NCBI GenBank assembly: GCA_018882835.1
Contig: VERE01000006.1
Location: 1-64,000, forward strand
DNA length: 64,000 bases
Source: Limnohabitans sp.
Lineage (GTDB): Bacteria; Pseudomonadota; Gammaproteobacteria; Burkholderiales; Burkholderiaceae_C
Reading direction: 5' to 3'
How positions within the stretch are numbered: position 1 is the stretch's first letter; each line of letters opens with the position of its first letter. This document shows positions 9,188 to 17,423 of this stretch, piece after piece. The notes beneath the pieces are model-generated. The model searched no databases and was not told where the DNA came from. It saw only the letters and a program-made list of their open reading frames with translations. The translations under genes were made by a program, and so were the position numbers.

Positions 9188-9204
9188 CGGTTTCGCGCGA
9201 TCGG

Positions 9205-9224
9205 GGCTGGCTTATTGGCCAGCC
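9205..9224. terminator. Hairpin between convergent Bug genes
   Basis: GGCTGGC and GCCAGCC form a seven-base perfect stem with a six-base loop between the two converging receptor genes, spanning the stop codon of the minus-strand gene. There is no T-tract on either side, so it may be only a weak bidirectional terminator. Confidence 0.35.
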
Positions 9225-10195
9225 TTGATGTTGTTATCCCGGACCACTTTGCCCCAGCGGTCCACTTCATTGCGGATGAATTTTCCAAATTCATCCGGTT
9301 TTGAGGCGCTGACTTGAACGCCCATTTGGGACAGTCGCTCTTGAACGGCAGGAATTTTCAGCACTTTGGCAAGCTCTGCGTTCATGCGCAGCACAATTTC
9401 AGAGGGAATGCCGGCAGGGCCCAACATGCCCCACCATGCCTGTGCTTCGAAATCAGGCAAGCCTTGTTCCGCCACAGTGGGCACATCGGGAAGTTGCGGC
9501 ATGCGCTTGGGGGACGTGACGGCGAGCGCGCGCAAGCGACCCGAAGCAATGTGCGGTGCCCACAGCGCATAGGTGGCCAAGGTCACAGGCACATGGCCAG
9601 CAATGCCATCGGTTGACAGGGGGCCACCCCCTTTGTAAGGAATGTGTGTCCAGTCGGCCTTCAGCTGGTTGCCCATGGCCGTCATGGCCAGGTGCGCCAG
9701 ACTGCCTGACCCAATGGTGCCGTAACTGATGGCGCCAGGCTTGCTGCGCGCGGCTTGCAGCAACTCCGAGAATGATTTGTGCGGCGTCGAGGCATGGGCT
9801 GTGACCACCATGGCGCCTGTGCCAATCAGCATCACGGGGCTGAGGTCTTTGATCGTGTCAAAGGGCATGTTGGGAATCAAGCTGGGGTTCACGCCGTGGG
9901 TGTCAAACACCATGACCCAGGTGTAACCGTCAGGGGCAGCCTTGGCTGCCGCTGCGGTTCCGATGGAACCGGATGCGCCCACCCGGTTGTCTATCACGAT
10001 AGGCTGTCCCAGAGCCTGCTGCATGTGGGGTTGCAACAAGCGTGAAATCTGATCAACCGTGCCGCCCGTGGGGAAAGGGTTGATCCATTTGATGGGCTGG
10101 GTGGGCCAAGCCGCCGTTTGTGCGGAGACGTTCAGGCCGAGCAGCAAGCCCAGTGTCGAAACGATAGCGGCCGATTGAAACCAACGATGCAGCAT
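9212..10195 (-). CDS. Bug/TctC-family periplasmic solute receptor
   Basis: Receptor of 327 residues with a Sec-type signal peptide (MLHRWFQSAAIV..., cleaved near VSAQT). Family hallmarks are INPFPTGGTVDQISR near the mature N-terminus, the APDGYTW turn, and HIPYKGGGPLSTDGIAGHV. The ORF track extends to 10252, but the ATG at 10195 has CGGAG seven bases upstream and gives a proper signal peptide. It lies downstream of the FKBP and ThDP-enzyme genes on the same strand and may be cotranscribed with them. Confidence 0.87.
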   Translation of the reverse strand: MLHRWFQSAAIVSTLGLLLGLNVSAQTAAWPTQPIKWINPFPTGGTVDQISRLLQPHMQQALGQPIVIDNRVGASGSIGTAAAAKAAPDGYTWVMVFDTHGVNPSLIPNMPFDTIKDLSPVMLIGTGAMVVTAHASTPHKSFSELLQAARSKPGAISYGTIGSGSLAHLAMTAMGNQLKADWTHIPYKGGGPLSTDGIAGHVPVTLATYALWAPHIASGRLRALAVTSPKRMPQLPDVPTVAEQGLPDFEAQAWWGMLGPAGIPSEIVLRMNAELAKVLKIPAVQERLSQMGVQVSASKPDEFGKFIRNEVDRWGKVVRDNNIKAGQ

Positions 10196-10273
10196 GCAGC
10201 AACTCCGAGAGAGATTGAAGAACCAGGCGATGCTACGAAGCTTGCGTCGCACGCGGCATCAGGGAAACCCTTG

Positions 10274-10627
10274 TCAGGCTTCGATGTCCAGCAGCTCGAC
10301 GTCAAATTTCAGTGTGGCATGGGGCGGAATCACACCCCCTGCGCCGCGTGCGCCATACCCCAGCTCGGACGGAATGATCAAGGTCCGGTGGCCGCCTATT
10401 TTCATCCCTTGCACGCCTTCGTCCCAGCCTTTGATCACCATGCCAGCCCCCAGGGGGAATGCAAACGGATCGTTGCGGTCTTTGCTGGAGTCGAACTTTT
10501 CGCCTTGCTCACCGTTTTCATAGAGCCAACCGGTGTAGTGCACCGAGACGTATTGTCCCGCTTGCGCAACGTCGCCGCTGCCTTCTTGGGTGTCGAGGTA
10601 CTGCAGGCCGGAGGGGGTGGTGATCAT
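10274..10627 (-). CDS. FKBP-type peptidyl-prolyl cis-trans isomerase
   Basis: Single-domain FKBP of 117 residues without a signal peptide, so a cytoplasmic prolyl isomerase that assists folding. The complete domain is visible: VSVHYTGWLYENG, FDSSKDRNDPFAFPLG, VIKGWDEGVQGMKIGG, and the C-terminal LGYGARGAGGVIPPHATLKFDVELL. The size and sequence match the small stand-alone FKBPs common in Proteobacteria. It lies between a Bug gene and a ThDP enzyme on the same strand; a functional tie to them is not evident. Confidence 0.93.
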   Translation of the reverse strand: MITTPSGLQYLDTQEGSGDVAQAGQYVSVHYTGWLYENGEQGEKFDSSKDRNDPFAFPLGAGMVIKGWDEGVQGMKIGGHRTLIIPSELGYGARGAGGVIPPHATLKFDVELLDIEA

Positions 10628-10679
10628 GGTGAACTTTCTGTAAATTTGAAAAAAGGGGGAGTGTACTCAGGCGCGCGAT

Positions 10680-12230
10680 TCACATCAGCACTTCGATCAG
10701 GAATGGCCCTTCTTCGGCAAGTGCGGCCTGGAGGGCTTGGGCCAGAGAGGCCAAATCAGAGGCTTGGCGCCCCGGAACGCCGTGGCCTTTGGCCAGGGCA
10801 ACCCAATCCAGGCATGGGCGATCCAGGGTCAACATGTCGGTGGCGTTTTTGCCGGGTGTGCCCGCACCCACGTTTTTCAATTCGCCACGCAAAATTTGGT
10901 AGGCGCGGTTGGCAAAGACCAGCACTTTGACGTTCAGATTTTCGCGCGCCATGGTCCACAGCGCTTGCAAGGTGTACATGCCACTGCCATCCCCTTCCAG
11001 CAAAATCACCGGACGGCCTGGCGCGCCCACGGCGGCACCCACCGCCGCCGGCATGCCAAAGCCAATCGCGCCTCCCATCACATTGAGCCAGTCATGGGGT
11101 CGCGCATGTGTGGTGGGCAGGTCAAAGCCGCGGCCGGTGGAGACGGACTCATCGACCACCACCGCACCTTCCGGTATCAAGGCCGCCAGCAGACGGCCAA
11201 TGCCCAAAGGCTCCAGGGCACCCGAGGGCAGTTCGCCGGGTTGATAGTCAGCGACGTGGAGGGGGGGCATGGTTGTCGCCTGCAAACGTTCGCTCAAGTC
11301 GGTGAGCGCCTGGACAATGTCATCGCCAGCGCCAGCCAATGGAATCACTTGGGCGTGCGGTGCCGTCAGCAGGCTGGGCTTGTCAGGGTAGGCAAAGAAA
11401 GCCACCGGCTGTTTGGCGCCGACCAGAATGATTTGGTCGAACTCTTTGAGCAAAGCCACTGCAGCGTCTACCGCATAAGGAATGCGGCGCGTGATGACGC
11501 GGCCAGCACCGCGCTGCAAGCGCGGTGTGTTGTATTCCGACAAGACGGCGCACCCCGTGCGTGCTGCAATTTTGCCGACCCAGTTCAGTGCGGGTTCACG
11601 CACCCCCATGCCACCCAACAGCAAAGCTGTTCGCAGCGGACGCAGCAATGCCTGCGCCACGGTTTCCACCGTATCGCTGGCAACAGCGGACCGTTGGCCG
11701 GTGTAGGGCGTGGTGTCAATACCCGAACCCTCTTCCCACGCCGTATCCGCGGGCAAGATGAGTGTGGCGATTTGCCCTGGGGCCTGGCGTGCCGCATGCA
11801 CCGCCAGGGCGCCGTCGTGGGCCACGGACTTGGCGCTTTCCGAGGTCTTGACCCAGGCCGACATGGGTCTGGCCACGCCCTGGATGTCAGAGGTTAACGG
11901 GGCATTGTGGGCAATGTGATGGCGTGCATGTTCCCCCACGACATTGACAATGCCTGAGCCCGCTTTTTTGGCGTTGTGAAGATTGGCCAAGCCGTTGGCC
12001 AAACCGGGACCCAAGTGAAGCAGGGTGCAGGCCGGTTTGTCGGTCATGCGGTAATAGGCGTCTGCGGCGCCGGTGGCGACGCCCTCGAACAAACCCAGAA
12101 TGCAACGCATCCCTTCGACCTTGTCGAGCGCGGCCACAAAGTGCATTTCAGATGTGCCAGGGTTCGAGAAACAGACCTCGACCTCTTGTGCGAGCAGTGT
12201 GCGCGCCAGGCTTTCTGCGCCGTTCATCAT
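10680..12230 (-). CDS. ThDP-dependent acetolactate synthase large-subunit-like enzyme
   Basis: Three-domain thiamine-diphosphate enzyme of 516 residues, somewhat shorter than biosynthetic IlvB. The conserved cofactor-activating Glu lies in LGLFEGVATGAAD (about residue 49), and the ThDP/Mg motif is EGDGSGMYTLQALWTMARENLNVKVLVFAN. The family includes acetolactate synthase, benzoylformate decarboxylase and oxalyl-CoA decarboxylase. No IlvN-type regulatory subunit follows, arguing against a normal branched-chain biosynthetic enzyme; a catabolic 2-oxo-acid decarboxylase or carboligase is equally possible. Start supported by GAGAGGA upstream. Divergent to the SMP-30 gene. Confidence 0.82.
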   Translation of the reverse strand: MMNGAESLARTLLAQEVEVCFSNPGTSEMHFVAALDKVEGMRCILGLFEGVATGAADAYYRMTDKPACTLLHLGPGLANGLANLHNAKKAGSGIVNVVGEHARHHIAHNAPLTSDIQGVARPMSAWVKTSESAKSVAHDGALAVHAARQAPGQIATLILPADTAWEEGSGIDTTPYTGQRSAVASDTVETVAQALLRPLRTALLLGGMGVREPALNWVGKIAARTGCAVLSEYNTPRLQRGAGRVITRRIPYAVDAAVALLKEFDQIILVGAKQPVAFFAYPDKPSLLTAPHAQVIPLAGAGDDIVQALTDLSERLQATTMPPLHVADYQPGELPSGALEPLGIGRLLAALIPEGAVVVDESVSTGRGFDLPTTHARPHDWLNVMGGAIGFGMPAAVGAAVGAPGRPVILLEGDGSGMYTLQALWTMARENLNVKVLVFANRAYQILRGELKNVGAGTPGKNATDMLTLDRPCLDWVALAKGHGVPGRQASDLASLAQALQAALAEEGPFLIEVLM

Positions 12231-12300
12231 GGGAGTCCTCTCGGAGTGAAGCTGCTTGAATCATCGGAGCATACAGGCGACAACGCTATCCCGTCTTGGC

Positions 12301-12329
12301 TTGACACCTGCCGTGCTTCTGGGTACACC
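12301..12329 (+). promoter_or_regulatory. Candidate sigma70 promoter for SMP-30 gene
   Basis: TTGACA (perfect -35) and TACACC (weak -10) are separated by 17 bases in the divergent gap before the SMP-30 gene. The implied transcription start is near 12336, which supports an ATG at 12344 or 12362 over the TTG at 12335 used by the ORF track. Confidence 0.4.
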
Positions 12330-12361
12330 CTCGCTTGAGGGGCATGGAAAGGATGCACGGC

Positions 12362-13282
12362 ATGTTTTTCGGAGAAATTGAAGGCGGTGGCTTCGAGGTG
12401 ATTGAGCCAGAGTTTGCGCAATGCTTTGTAGGTCATGCGCGTTTGGAGCGCTTGTGGACAGGCGGGCGCTGGTCGGAGGGGCCGGCCTGGTTTGGCGGCG
12501 GGCGATACCTGATCTGGTCTGACCTGCCCAACAACCGAATGATGCGCTATGACGAGACAGACGGTTCGGTTTCGGTGTTCCGCGAGCCCTCGGGCTATGC
12601 CAATGGCAACACCGTGGACCGCATGGGCAGGCTGGTCACATGCGAGCATTTGAACCGCCGCGTCACACGAACAGAGCATGACGGCGCAATCACTGTGTTG
12701 GCCGACCGCCATGCAGGCAAGCGCCTGAATTCCCCCAACGATGTGGTGGTGAAATCCGACGACTCGATATGGTTCACGGACCCAGATTACGGCATCATTG
12801 CCGACTATGAAGGCGCTTGTGCGCTCAAGGAGCAAGCAAGTTGCAATGTGTACAGGATCGATCCGCATTCTGGCGAGGTCACCTGTGTTGCGGATGACTT
12901 TGACCATCCCAACGGCCTGGCTTTTTCCCCCGATGAAAAACAGCTTTTCATTGCGGACAGCGGAGCCACCGAAGGCGCAGGGCGGCCCAAACACATTCGC
13001 CGCTTTGACGTCAGGCCGGATGGCACGTTGTCGCGCGACTCGGTGGTATTTGCCACTTGTCCTGCGGGATTCTTCGATGGCTTTCGCATCGACCGTGCAG
13101 GCAGGGTTTGGGCCAGCTCTGCAGAAGGCGTGCAGTGTTACAGCCCAGACGGGCGATTGATCGGCCGGGTACGCGTTCCGGAGATGGTCGCCAACTTGAC
13201 ATTTGGTGGCCGCATGCGCAACCGCTTGTTCATTTGCGGCACAACTTCGTTGTATGCTATTTATCTAAAGATCAACGGCTAA
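12362..13282 (+). CDS. SMP-30/gluconolactonase/regucalcin-family lactonase
   Basis: Six-bladed beta-propeller of about 306 residues in the SMP-30 family, which hydrolyses sugar or other lactones using one divalent metal. Likely metal ligands are Glu of WSEGPAWF, Asn of LNSPNDVV, and Asp of FIADSG following DHPNGLAFSPDE. ATG 12362 is chosen because GGAAAGGA lies eight bases upstream; ATG 12344 and 12353 are also in frame. No signal peptide, so cytoplasmic. It is divergent from the ThDP enzyme; the substrate is unknown. Confidence 0.85.
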   Translation: MFFGEIEGGGFEVIEPEFAQCFVGHARLERLWTGGRWSEGPAWFGGGRYLIWSDLPNNRMMRYDETDGSVSVFREPSGYANGNTVDRMGRLVTCEHLNRRVTRTEHDGAITVLADRHAGKRLNSPNDVVVKSDDSIWFTDPDYGIIADYEGACALKEQASCNVYRIDPHSGEVTCVADDFDHPNGLAFSPDEKQLFIADSGATEGAGRPKHIRRFDVRPDGTLSRDSVVFATCPAGFFDGFRIDRAGRVWASSAEGVQCYSPDGRLIGRVRVPEMVANLTFGGRMRNRLFICGTTSLYAIYLKING

Positions 13283-13319
13283 GCTTTCGCGGGGCGGCCG
13301 GGCGTCGGGATTTACCTGC

Positions 13320-13348
13320 TTGTTATCTGCCGCCTTCGCGGTTAGATT
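13320..13348 (+). promoter_or_regulatory. Candidate sigma70 promoter for catabolic island
   Basis: TTGTTA and TAGATT are separated by exactly 17 bases, each matching four of six consensus positions. The implied start is near 13355, about 20 bases before the monooxygenase ATG at 13375. It could drive the first gene of the catabolic island. Confidence 0.4.
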
Positions 13349-13374
13349 GTCATTGACCGAATTTGAGGGACAAG

Positions 13375-14601
13375 ATGAACATTCGATCCATCGCAAGTGT
13401 CAAGCCTGTGCCTGCTGCCAGCAAACGATTGACCGCGCAAGAAGCGGTTCAGGCCGCCGCGGCCCTGGTGCCCCGGCTGGCCGAGCGCGCTGCCGAAGCC
13501 GAGCGCCTGCGCAGAATCCCTCAAGCCACCATTGACGAACTGCACGAAGCAGGCCTGATGCGCCTGATGCAGCCAGCGCGTTTTGGCGGTTCCGAACTGG
13601 GCCTGGACACCTTGATGAACGTGGTGACCGAAATCGCCAAAGGCTGTACCTCGACGGCGTGGGTCTATTCCAACCTCGCCTCCCACTCCTGGAACATCGG
13701 CCAATTTGAGATGCGTGCCCAGGAAGACGTCTGGGGAACCGACCCCGATGCGCTGGCTGCCACAGGCCTGGCCTTCCCCTGTGGTCGCGCCATCCCGGTA
13801 GAGGGCGGCTTCAAGCTGTCGGGCAAGTGGCCTTTCGCCAGTGGCATTGATGCTTCCACCTGGATGCTGGTGGGCGCCATGACAGAATTGCCTGGGCGTG
13901 CGCCAGAGCGCAGGTTCTTCCTGGTGCCCCAGTCGCAGTTCCGCAGCCTGGACAATTGGGATACCTATGGCCTGACCGGCACGGGCAGCCACGATGTGGA
14001 GGTCAAAGAGGCCTTTGTGCCGGACCACCGAAGCGTTTCGGCAGAGGTGTTCGCCGCTGGGCAAAATTTGCCTGGCGCCACCCTGTATGAAAATCCCCTG
14101 TACGCCATGCCCACTTTTGCCGCATTCGCGTATGTCCTGTCGATCGTGCCCATAGCCACTGCCAAAGCCGTGGTGGAGCAATTCACTGCCGCCATGCGCG
14201 CGCGCGCCAGCACCTACACGGGCGCCCGTGTCGCCGAGTTGAGCTCGGTTCAGGCACGCATTGCCGAGGCCGCAGCATGCGTGGAGTTTGCAGAAACCGT
14301 GGTGCGCCGTGATTGGCAGGAGCTGGAGTCCCAGGCCAATGAGCGTCGCTACCCGAGCATGGAGACCAAATTGCGCTGGAAGCGCAACGTGGCTTTCGCT
14401 TCACAGTTGGCCGTGCGTGCGGTCGACGTCCTGATGCCGGCGGCAGGGGCGGGGGGGTTGACGAAATCGGCCGCATTGCAGCGCCAGTTCCGCGACTTGC
14501 ATGCTGCCTCGGCCCACATTGGCCTCACCTGGGATGTCCACGCCGTAGCCTATGGCCAAAGCGCCCTGGGGCTGCAGCCCAATGCGGGTTTCTTGCTTTG
14601 A
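13375..14601 (+). CDS. Acyl-CoA dehydrogenase-fold flavin monooxygenase (class D)
   Basis: Protein of 408 residues with the acyl-CoA dehydrogenase fold. The arrangement (IPQATIDELHEAGLMRLMQPARFGGSE, AKGCTSTAWVYSNLASH, GGFKLSGKWPFASGIDAS) is that of oxygenase components of two-component flavin monooxygenases such as HsaA and C2-type 4-hydroxyphenylacetate 3-hydroxylase, not of true acyl-CoA dehydrogenases. Such enzymes use reduced flavin and oxygen to hydroxylate aromatic rings or cleave C-S or C-N bonds. ATG 13375 has GAGGG five bases upstream. No flavin reductase gene is adjacent, so reduced flavin must come from elsewhere. It opens the catabolic island. Confidence 0.83.
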   Translation: MNIRSIASVKPVPAASKRLTAQEAVQAAAALVPRLAERAAEAERLRRIPQATIDELHEAGLMRLMQPARFGGSELGLDTLMNVVTEIAKGCTSTAWVYSNLASHSWNIGQFEMRAQEDVWGTDPDALAATGLAFPCGRAIPVEGGFKLSGKWPFASGIDASTWMLVGAMTELPGRAPERRFFLVPQSQFRSLDNWDTYGLTGTGSHDVEVKEAFVPDHRSVSAEVFAAGQNLPGATLYENPLYAMPTFAAFAYVLSIVPIATAKAVVEQFTAAMRARASTYTGARVAELSSVQARIAEAAACVEFAETVVRRDWQELESQANERRYPSMETKLRWKRNVAFASQLAVRAVDVLMPAAGAGGLTKSAALQRQFRDLHAASAHIGLTWDVHAVAYGQSALGLQPNAGFLL

Positions 14602-14717
14602 GAAACCCTTCGGTTTTGGTGGGAATTGATCGACCGATTACTTGCGCGTTTGCCCTAATGTCGGCACTGACGGAAACAGTTATGGTCGGTCCTCAAGAGT
14701 GAGAGACACAGTTTCAT

Positions 14718-15185
14718 ATGCCGATCAAAGACCTCAATCATTTCTTCATTCGTGCCAACGACCTGGAAGCTACCAAACAGTTCTTTGTGGATACGCTTGG
14801 CTTTGAGGTCATGCCGCGCCCCAATTTTCCGTTTCCAGGCTATTGGCTGGGCGTGAACGGATCCATTCAGGTGCACATCGGCCCCACGGGCATCCCCAAC
14901 CGGCAGCACTATTACCTTGGGACGCCTGACGATGCCGTGGATGGGCAGACCGGCGTGATCGATCATGTGGCCTTCCTGGCGGATGACCCCGGCAGCTTCA
15001 TCCAGCGGTTGGATGCCAAGGGTGTTTCGTACCGCCCTCGTCACTTGCCGGACTCCAACCTGTTTCAATTGTTTTTGCGTGACCCCAATGGGGTCATGAT
15101 TGAGCTGAATTTCTTTGGCGTTGACGATGTGTCGGCTTTCGGGGGTGAAAACTATTCCGAGATGACGCGGGTCAACGCGAGTTAA
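14718..15185 (+). CDS. VOC-superfamily protein (glyoxalase/extradiol dioxygenase type)
   Basis: Two beta-alpha-beta-beta-beta modules in 155 residues, the vicinal oxygen chelate fold. Probable metal ligands are His of DLNHFFIRA, His of VIDHVAF and Glu of VMIELNFFG. This size fits glyoxalase/fosfomycin-resistance-type proteins or small single-domain ring-modifying enzymes. It sits 45 bases before the LivK-type gene on the same strand and probably shares its transcript. A role in processing the imported compound is inferred from context; a detoxification role cannot be excluded. Confidence 0.8.
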   Translation: MPIKDLNHFFIRANDLEATKQFFVDTLGFEVMPRPNFPFPGYWLGVNGSIQVHIGPTGIPNRQHYYLGTPDDAVDGQTGVIDHVAFLADDPGSFIQRLDAKGVSYRPRHLPDSNLFQLFLRDPNGVMIELNFFGVDDVSAFGGENYSEMTRVNAS

Positions 15186-15230
15186 CCCCTTTTGTGTGTG
15201 TGCGTGAATCAATAGATTGAGGAGATCAAG

Positions 15231-16487
15231 ATGGATAAGACACGTCGCAAGGTCCTTGGCACCGCCGGTGCTGCTGTGATGGCTGCCAATTTGGGTGCGG
15301 GCGTTGCCCATGCACAAGGCGCTCCCGTCAAAATAGGCATGAGCATGCCCCAAACGGGTGGCTTGGGTGCCGGTGGCCAAGCCGCCTTGCTGGCGCTACG
15401 CATGTGGGTCGACGATGTCAACGCCAAGGGTGGCTTGTTGGGCCGCAAGGTGGAATTGATCGCCTATGACGACCAGAGCAACGGTGCCAACACCCCGGGC
15501 ATCTACACCAAATTGTTGGACGTGGACAAGGTTGACCTGCTGATTGCGCCATATGCCACCAACGTCACAGCGCCCATCATGCCGCTGGTCAAAGAGCGCC
15601 AAAAACTTTTGATGGGCAACTTCTCGTTCCAGGTCAATGCCAAGGTGCAGCATGACATGTGGTTCAACAACGCACCCTGGAACGACGCCAGAGGCTGGTC
15701 AGAGGGCTTCTTTGACATGGGCAAGAAGGCGGGCGGCAAGACGGCAGCCATTTTTGCGGCCGATGCCGAATTCCAGCAAAACCTGGCCAACGGCGCGCGC
15801 GAAATCATCAAGAGCTCTGGCCTGAACCTGGTGTACGACCAAAACTACCCGCCCAACAGCACCGACTTCTCGTCGATCATTCGGGCCGTGCGGGCATCGC
15901 GTGCGGAAGTCATTTTTGTGGCGTGCTACCCCAGCGAGGCCGTGGCCATCATGCGCTCGGTCAATGAAATCGGTTTGGGTTCGCAGGTGCAGTTGTTTGG
16001 CGGCGGGATGGTGGGTTTGCAGTTCACCCCCATCATGCAAAGCCTGGGCAGCCTGCTCAATGGTGTGACCAATTACAACTCTTATGTGCCGGGTATGAAA
16101 TACCCTGGCATTGATGAATTCTTCAAGCGTTATTCGGAACGTGCGGCCGCCGCCAAGGTCGACCCCCTGGGCTTCTACCTGCCTCCTTTCAACTACGCCA
16201 CGGGCCAAATGATCGAGGCGGCTGTCAATGCCACCAAGTCGCTGGACCACAAGAAGCTGGCAGATTACTTGCGCAAGAACACCCATCAGACCATCGTGGG
16301 GCCCATCAGCTTCGACAAAAACGGCGAACGTGCCAAGTCGGCCGTGGTGCAGGCGCAGTTCCGCAACATTCAGGACAACAACGTGGACCAGTTCAAGAAC
16401 ACTGGCAAACAGATCGTGGTTTGGCCCGACTCTGAAAAGCAAGGGGATCTGATCACACCGTTCGACAAAGCCCGCAAGGCAACCTGA
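15231..16487 (+). CDS. Branched-chain-amino-acid-type ABC transporter, periplasmic receptor (LivK family)
   Basis: Type I periplasmic binding protein of 418 residues. A Tat-like signal (KTRRKVLGTAG) with cleavage after AHAQ precedes the receptor core (VKIGMSMPQTGGLGAGGQAALLALRMWVDDVNAKGGLLGRKVELIAYDD), which is the LivJ/K hallmark. GAGGAGA precedes the ATG. It heads a complete HMGF transporter. In Burkholderiales such importers often serve aromatic acids or amides rather than amino acids, and the moly-hydroxylase genes downstream favour that here (inference). Confidence 0.9.
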   Translation: MDKTRRKVLGTAGAAVMAANLGAGVAHAQGAPVKIGMSMPQTGGLGAGGQAALLALRMWVDDVNAKGGLLGRKVELIAYDDQSNGANTPGIYTKLLDVDKVDLLIAPYATNVTAPIMPLVKERQKLLMGNFSFQVNAKVQHDMWFNNAPWNDARGWSEGFFDMGKKAGGKTAAIFAADAEFQQNLANGAREIIKSSGLNLVYDQNYPPNSTDFSSIIRAVRASRAEVIFVACYPSEAVAIMRSVNEIGLGSQVQLFGGGMVGLQFTPIMQSLGSLLNGVTNYNSYVPGMKYPGIDEFFKRYSERAAAAKVDPLGFYLPPFNYATGQMIEAAVNATKSLDHKKLADYLRKNTHQTIVGPISFDKNGERAKSAVVQAQFRNIQDNNVDQFKNTGKQIVVWPDSEKQGDLITPFDKARKAT

Positions 16488-16504
16488 TCGATTCTTTGTT
16501 CAGC

Positions 16505-16529
16505 AGGGGCGGACGGTCCGTCCGCCCCT
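16505..16529 (+). terminator. Strong hairpin between livK- and livH-type genes
   Basis: An 11-base perfect stem (AGGGGCGGACG / CGTCCGCCCCT) with a three-base loop, followed by the T-rich stretch CTTTCTT, lies in the 57-base gap between receptor and first permease. As an intrinsic, probably partial, terminator it would let the receptor be made in excess over the membrane subunits; it may also protect the 3-prime end of the receptor mRNA. Confidence 0.8.
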
Positions 16530-16544
16530 CTTTCTTAAGCGCTT

Positions 16545-17417
16545 ATGTTTTCATTTGAACTTTTGTTCGAGGCAGCCCTGTTCGGTATCTTGCTGGGCTG
16601 TTTCTATGCTGCAGTCAGCCTGGGCTTGTCTGTCGCGTTCGGTTTGCTGGACGTTCCTTATGTCGCCCACCCTGCGTTGCTGATCGTGGGTGCCTATTTC
16701 ACTTACATGCTCTCTGGCATGGGCATCGATCCCCTGTTGGCAGGGGTGTTGCTGACGCCGGTGTTTTTCCTGGTGGGCGTCTTGCTCTACCGCTTCTATT
16801 ACGAGACTTTTGAAAAGCGGGGCACCGACACCGGCGTGCGCGGTCTTGGCTTTTTCTTTGGCATCGCCTTCATCATCGAGGTACTGCTGATTCTGAGTTT
16901 TGGGGTCGACCAGCGCAGCGTGCGTGCCAGCTACATTGGCAGCAGCCTTGAAATTGGCGACTACCGTTTCCCTTACCGCATGCTGATCGCTTTCGGTGTG
17001 GCATTGTTGCTGACACTGGTGCTCACGCTGTACTTTTCGAAGACCTTCAATGGCCGGGCCATCAAGGCCGTGGGCCAGGACGAGGCCGCGCTTCGTTTGA
17101 TGGGGGCCAACCCGGTCAAGATCAAGCAACTCGCATTCGGCATTGCCACGGCGGTGAATGCGCTGGCAGGCGCCATGTTGATCATCGTCGGCCCGGTCGA
17201 GCCCGCGATGGACCGTATCTACATTGGCCGCACATTCTGCGTCGTTGTGCTGGCGGGTTTGGGCAGCATGAGCGGCACCCTGGTGGCAGGCCTCATTCTG
17301 GGTGTGGTCGAGTCCGTTGTTCTGATGACCTTCGGGGCTTCATGGGCGCCCGCGGTGGCCTTTGGCCTTTTGTTGTTGATGCTGGGCGTTCGCCCCCAAG
17401 GCTTGTTTGGAAGGTAA
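16545..17417 (+). CDS. ABC transporter permease, LivH family
   Basis: Inner-membrane permease of 290 residues with about eight hydrophobic segments. Family signatures include LSVAFGLLDVPYVAHPALLIVGAYFTY near the N-terminus and FNGRAIKAVGQDEAALRLMGANPVKIK, the cytoplasmic coupling region of LivH proteins. It pairs with the LivM-type protein six bases downstream. No good Shine-Dalgarno is visible just after the hairpin, consistent with reduced expression relative to the receptor. Confidence 0.9.
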   Translation: MFSFELLFEAALFGILLGCFYAAVSLGLSVAFGLLDVPYVAHPALLIVGAYFTYMLSGMGIDPLLAGVLLTPVFFLVGVLLYRFYYETFEKRGTDTGVRGLGFFFGIAFIIEVLLILSFGVDQRSVRASYIGSSLEIGDYRFPYRMLIAFGVALLLTLVLTLYFSKTFNGRAIKAVGQDEAALRLMGANPVKIKQLAFGIATAVNALAGAMLIIVGPVEPAMDRIYIGRTFCVVVLAGLGSMSGTLVAGLILGVVESVVLMTFGASWAPAVAFGLLLLMLGVRPQGLFGR

Positions 17418-17423
17418 GGCGCC

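Noticed and set aside
10737-11897. 386-residue plus-strand ORF
   Set aside because: It is antisense to the ThDP enzyme, which has the Glu and GDGS motifs; the ORF is a high-GC codon-bias shadow.
10680-12230. Biosynthetic acetolactate synthase (ilvB)
   Set aside because: No small regulatory subunit or ilvC follows and the protein is short; a catabolic ThDP enzyme is equally or more likely.
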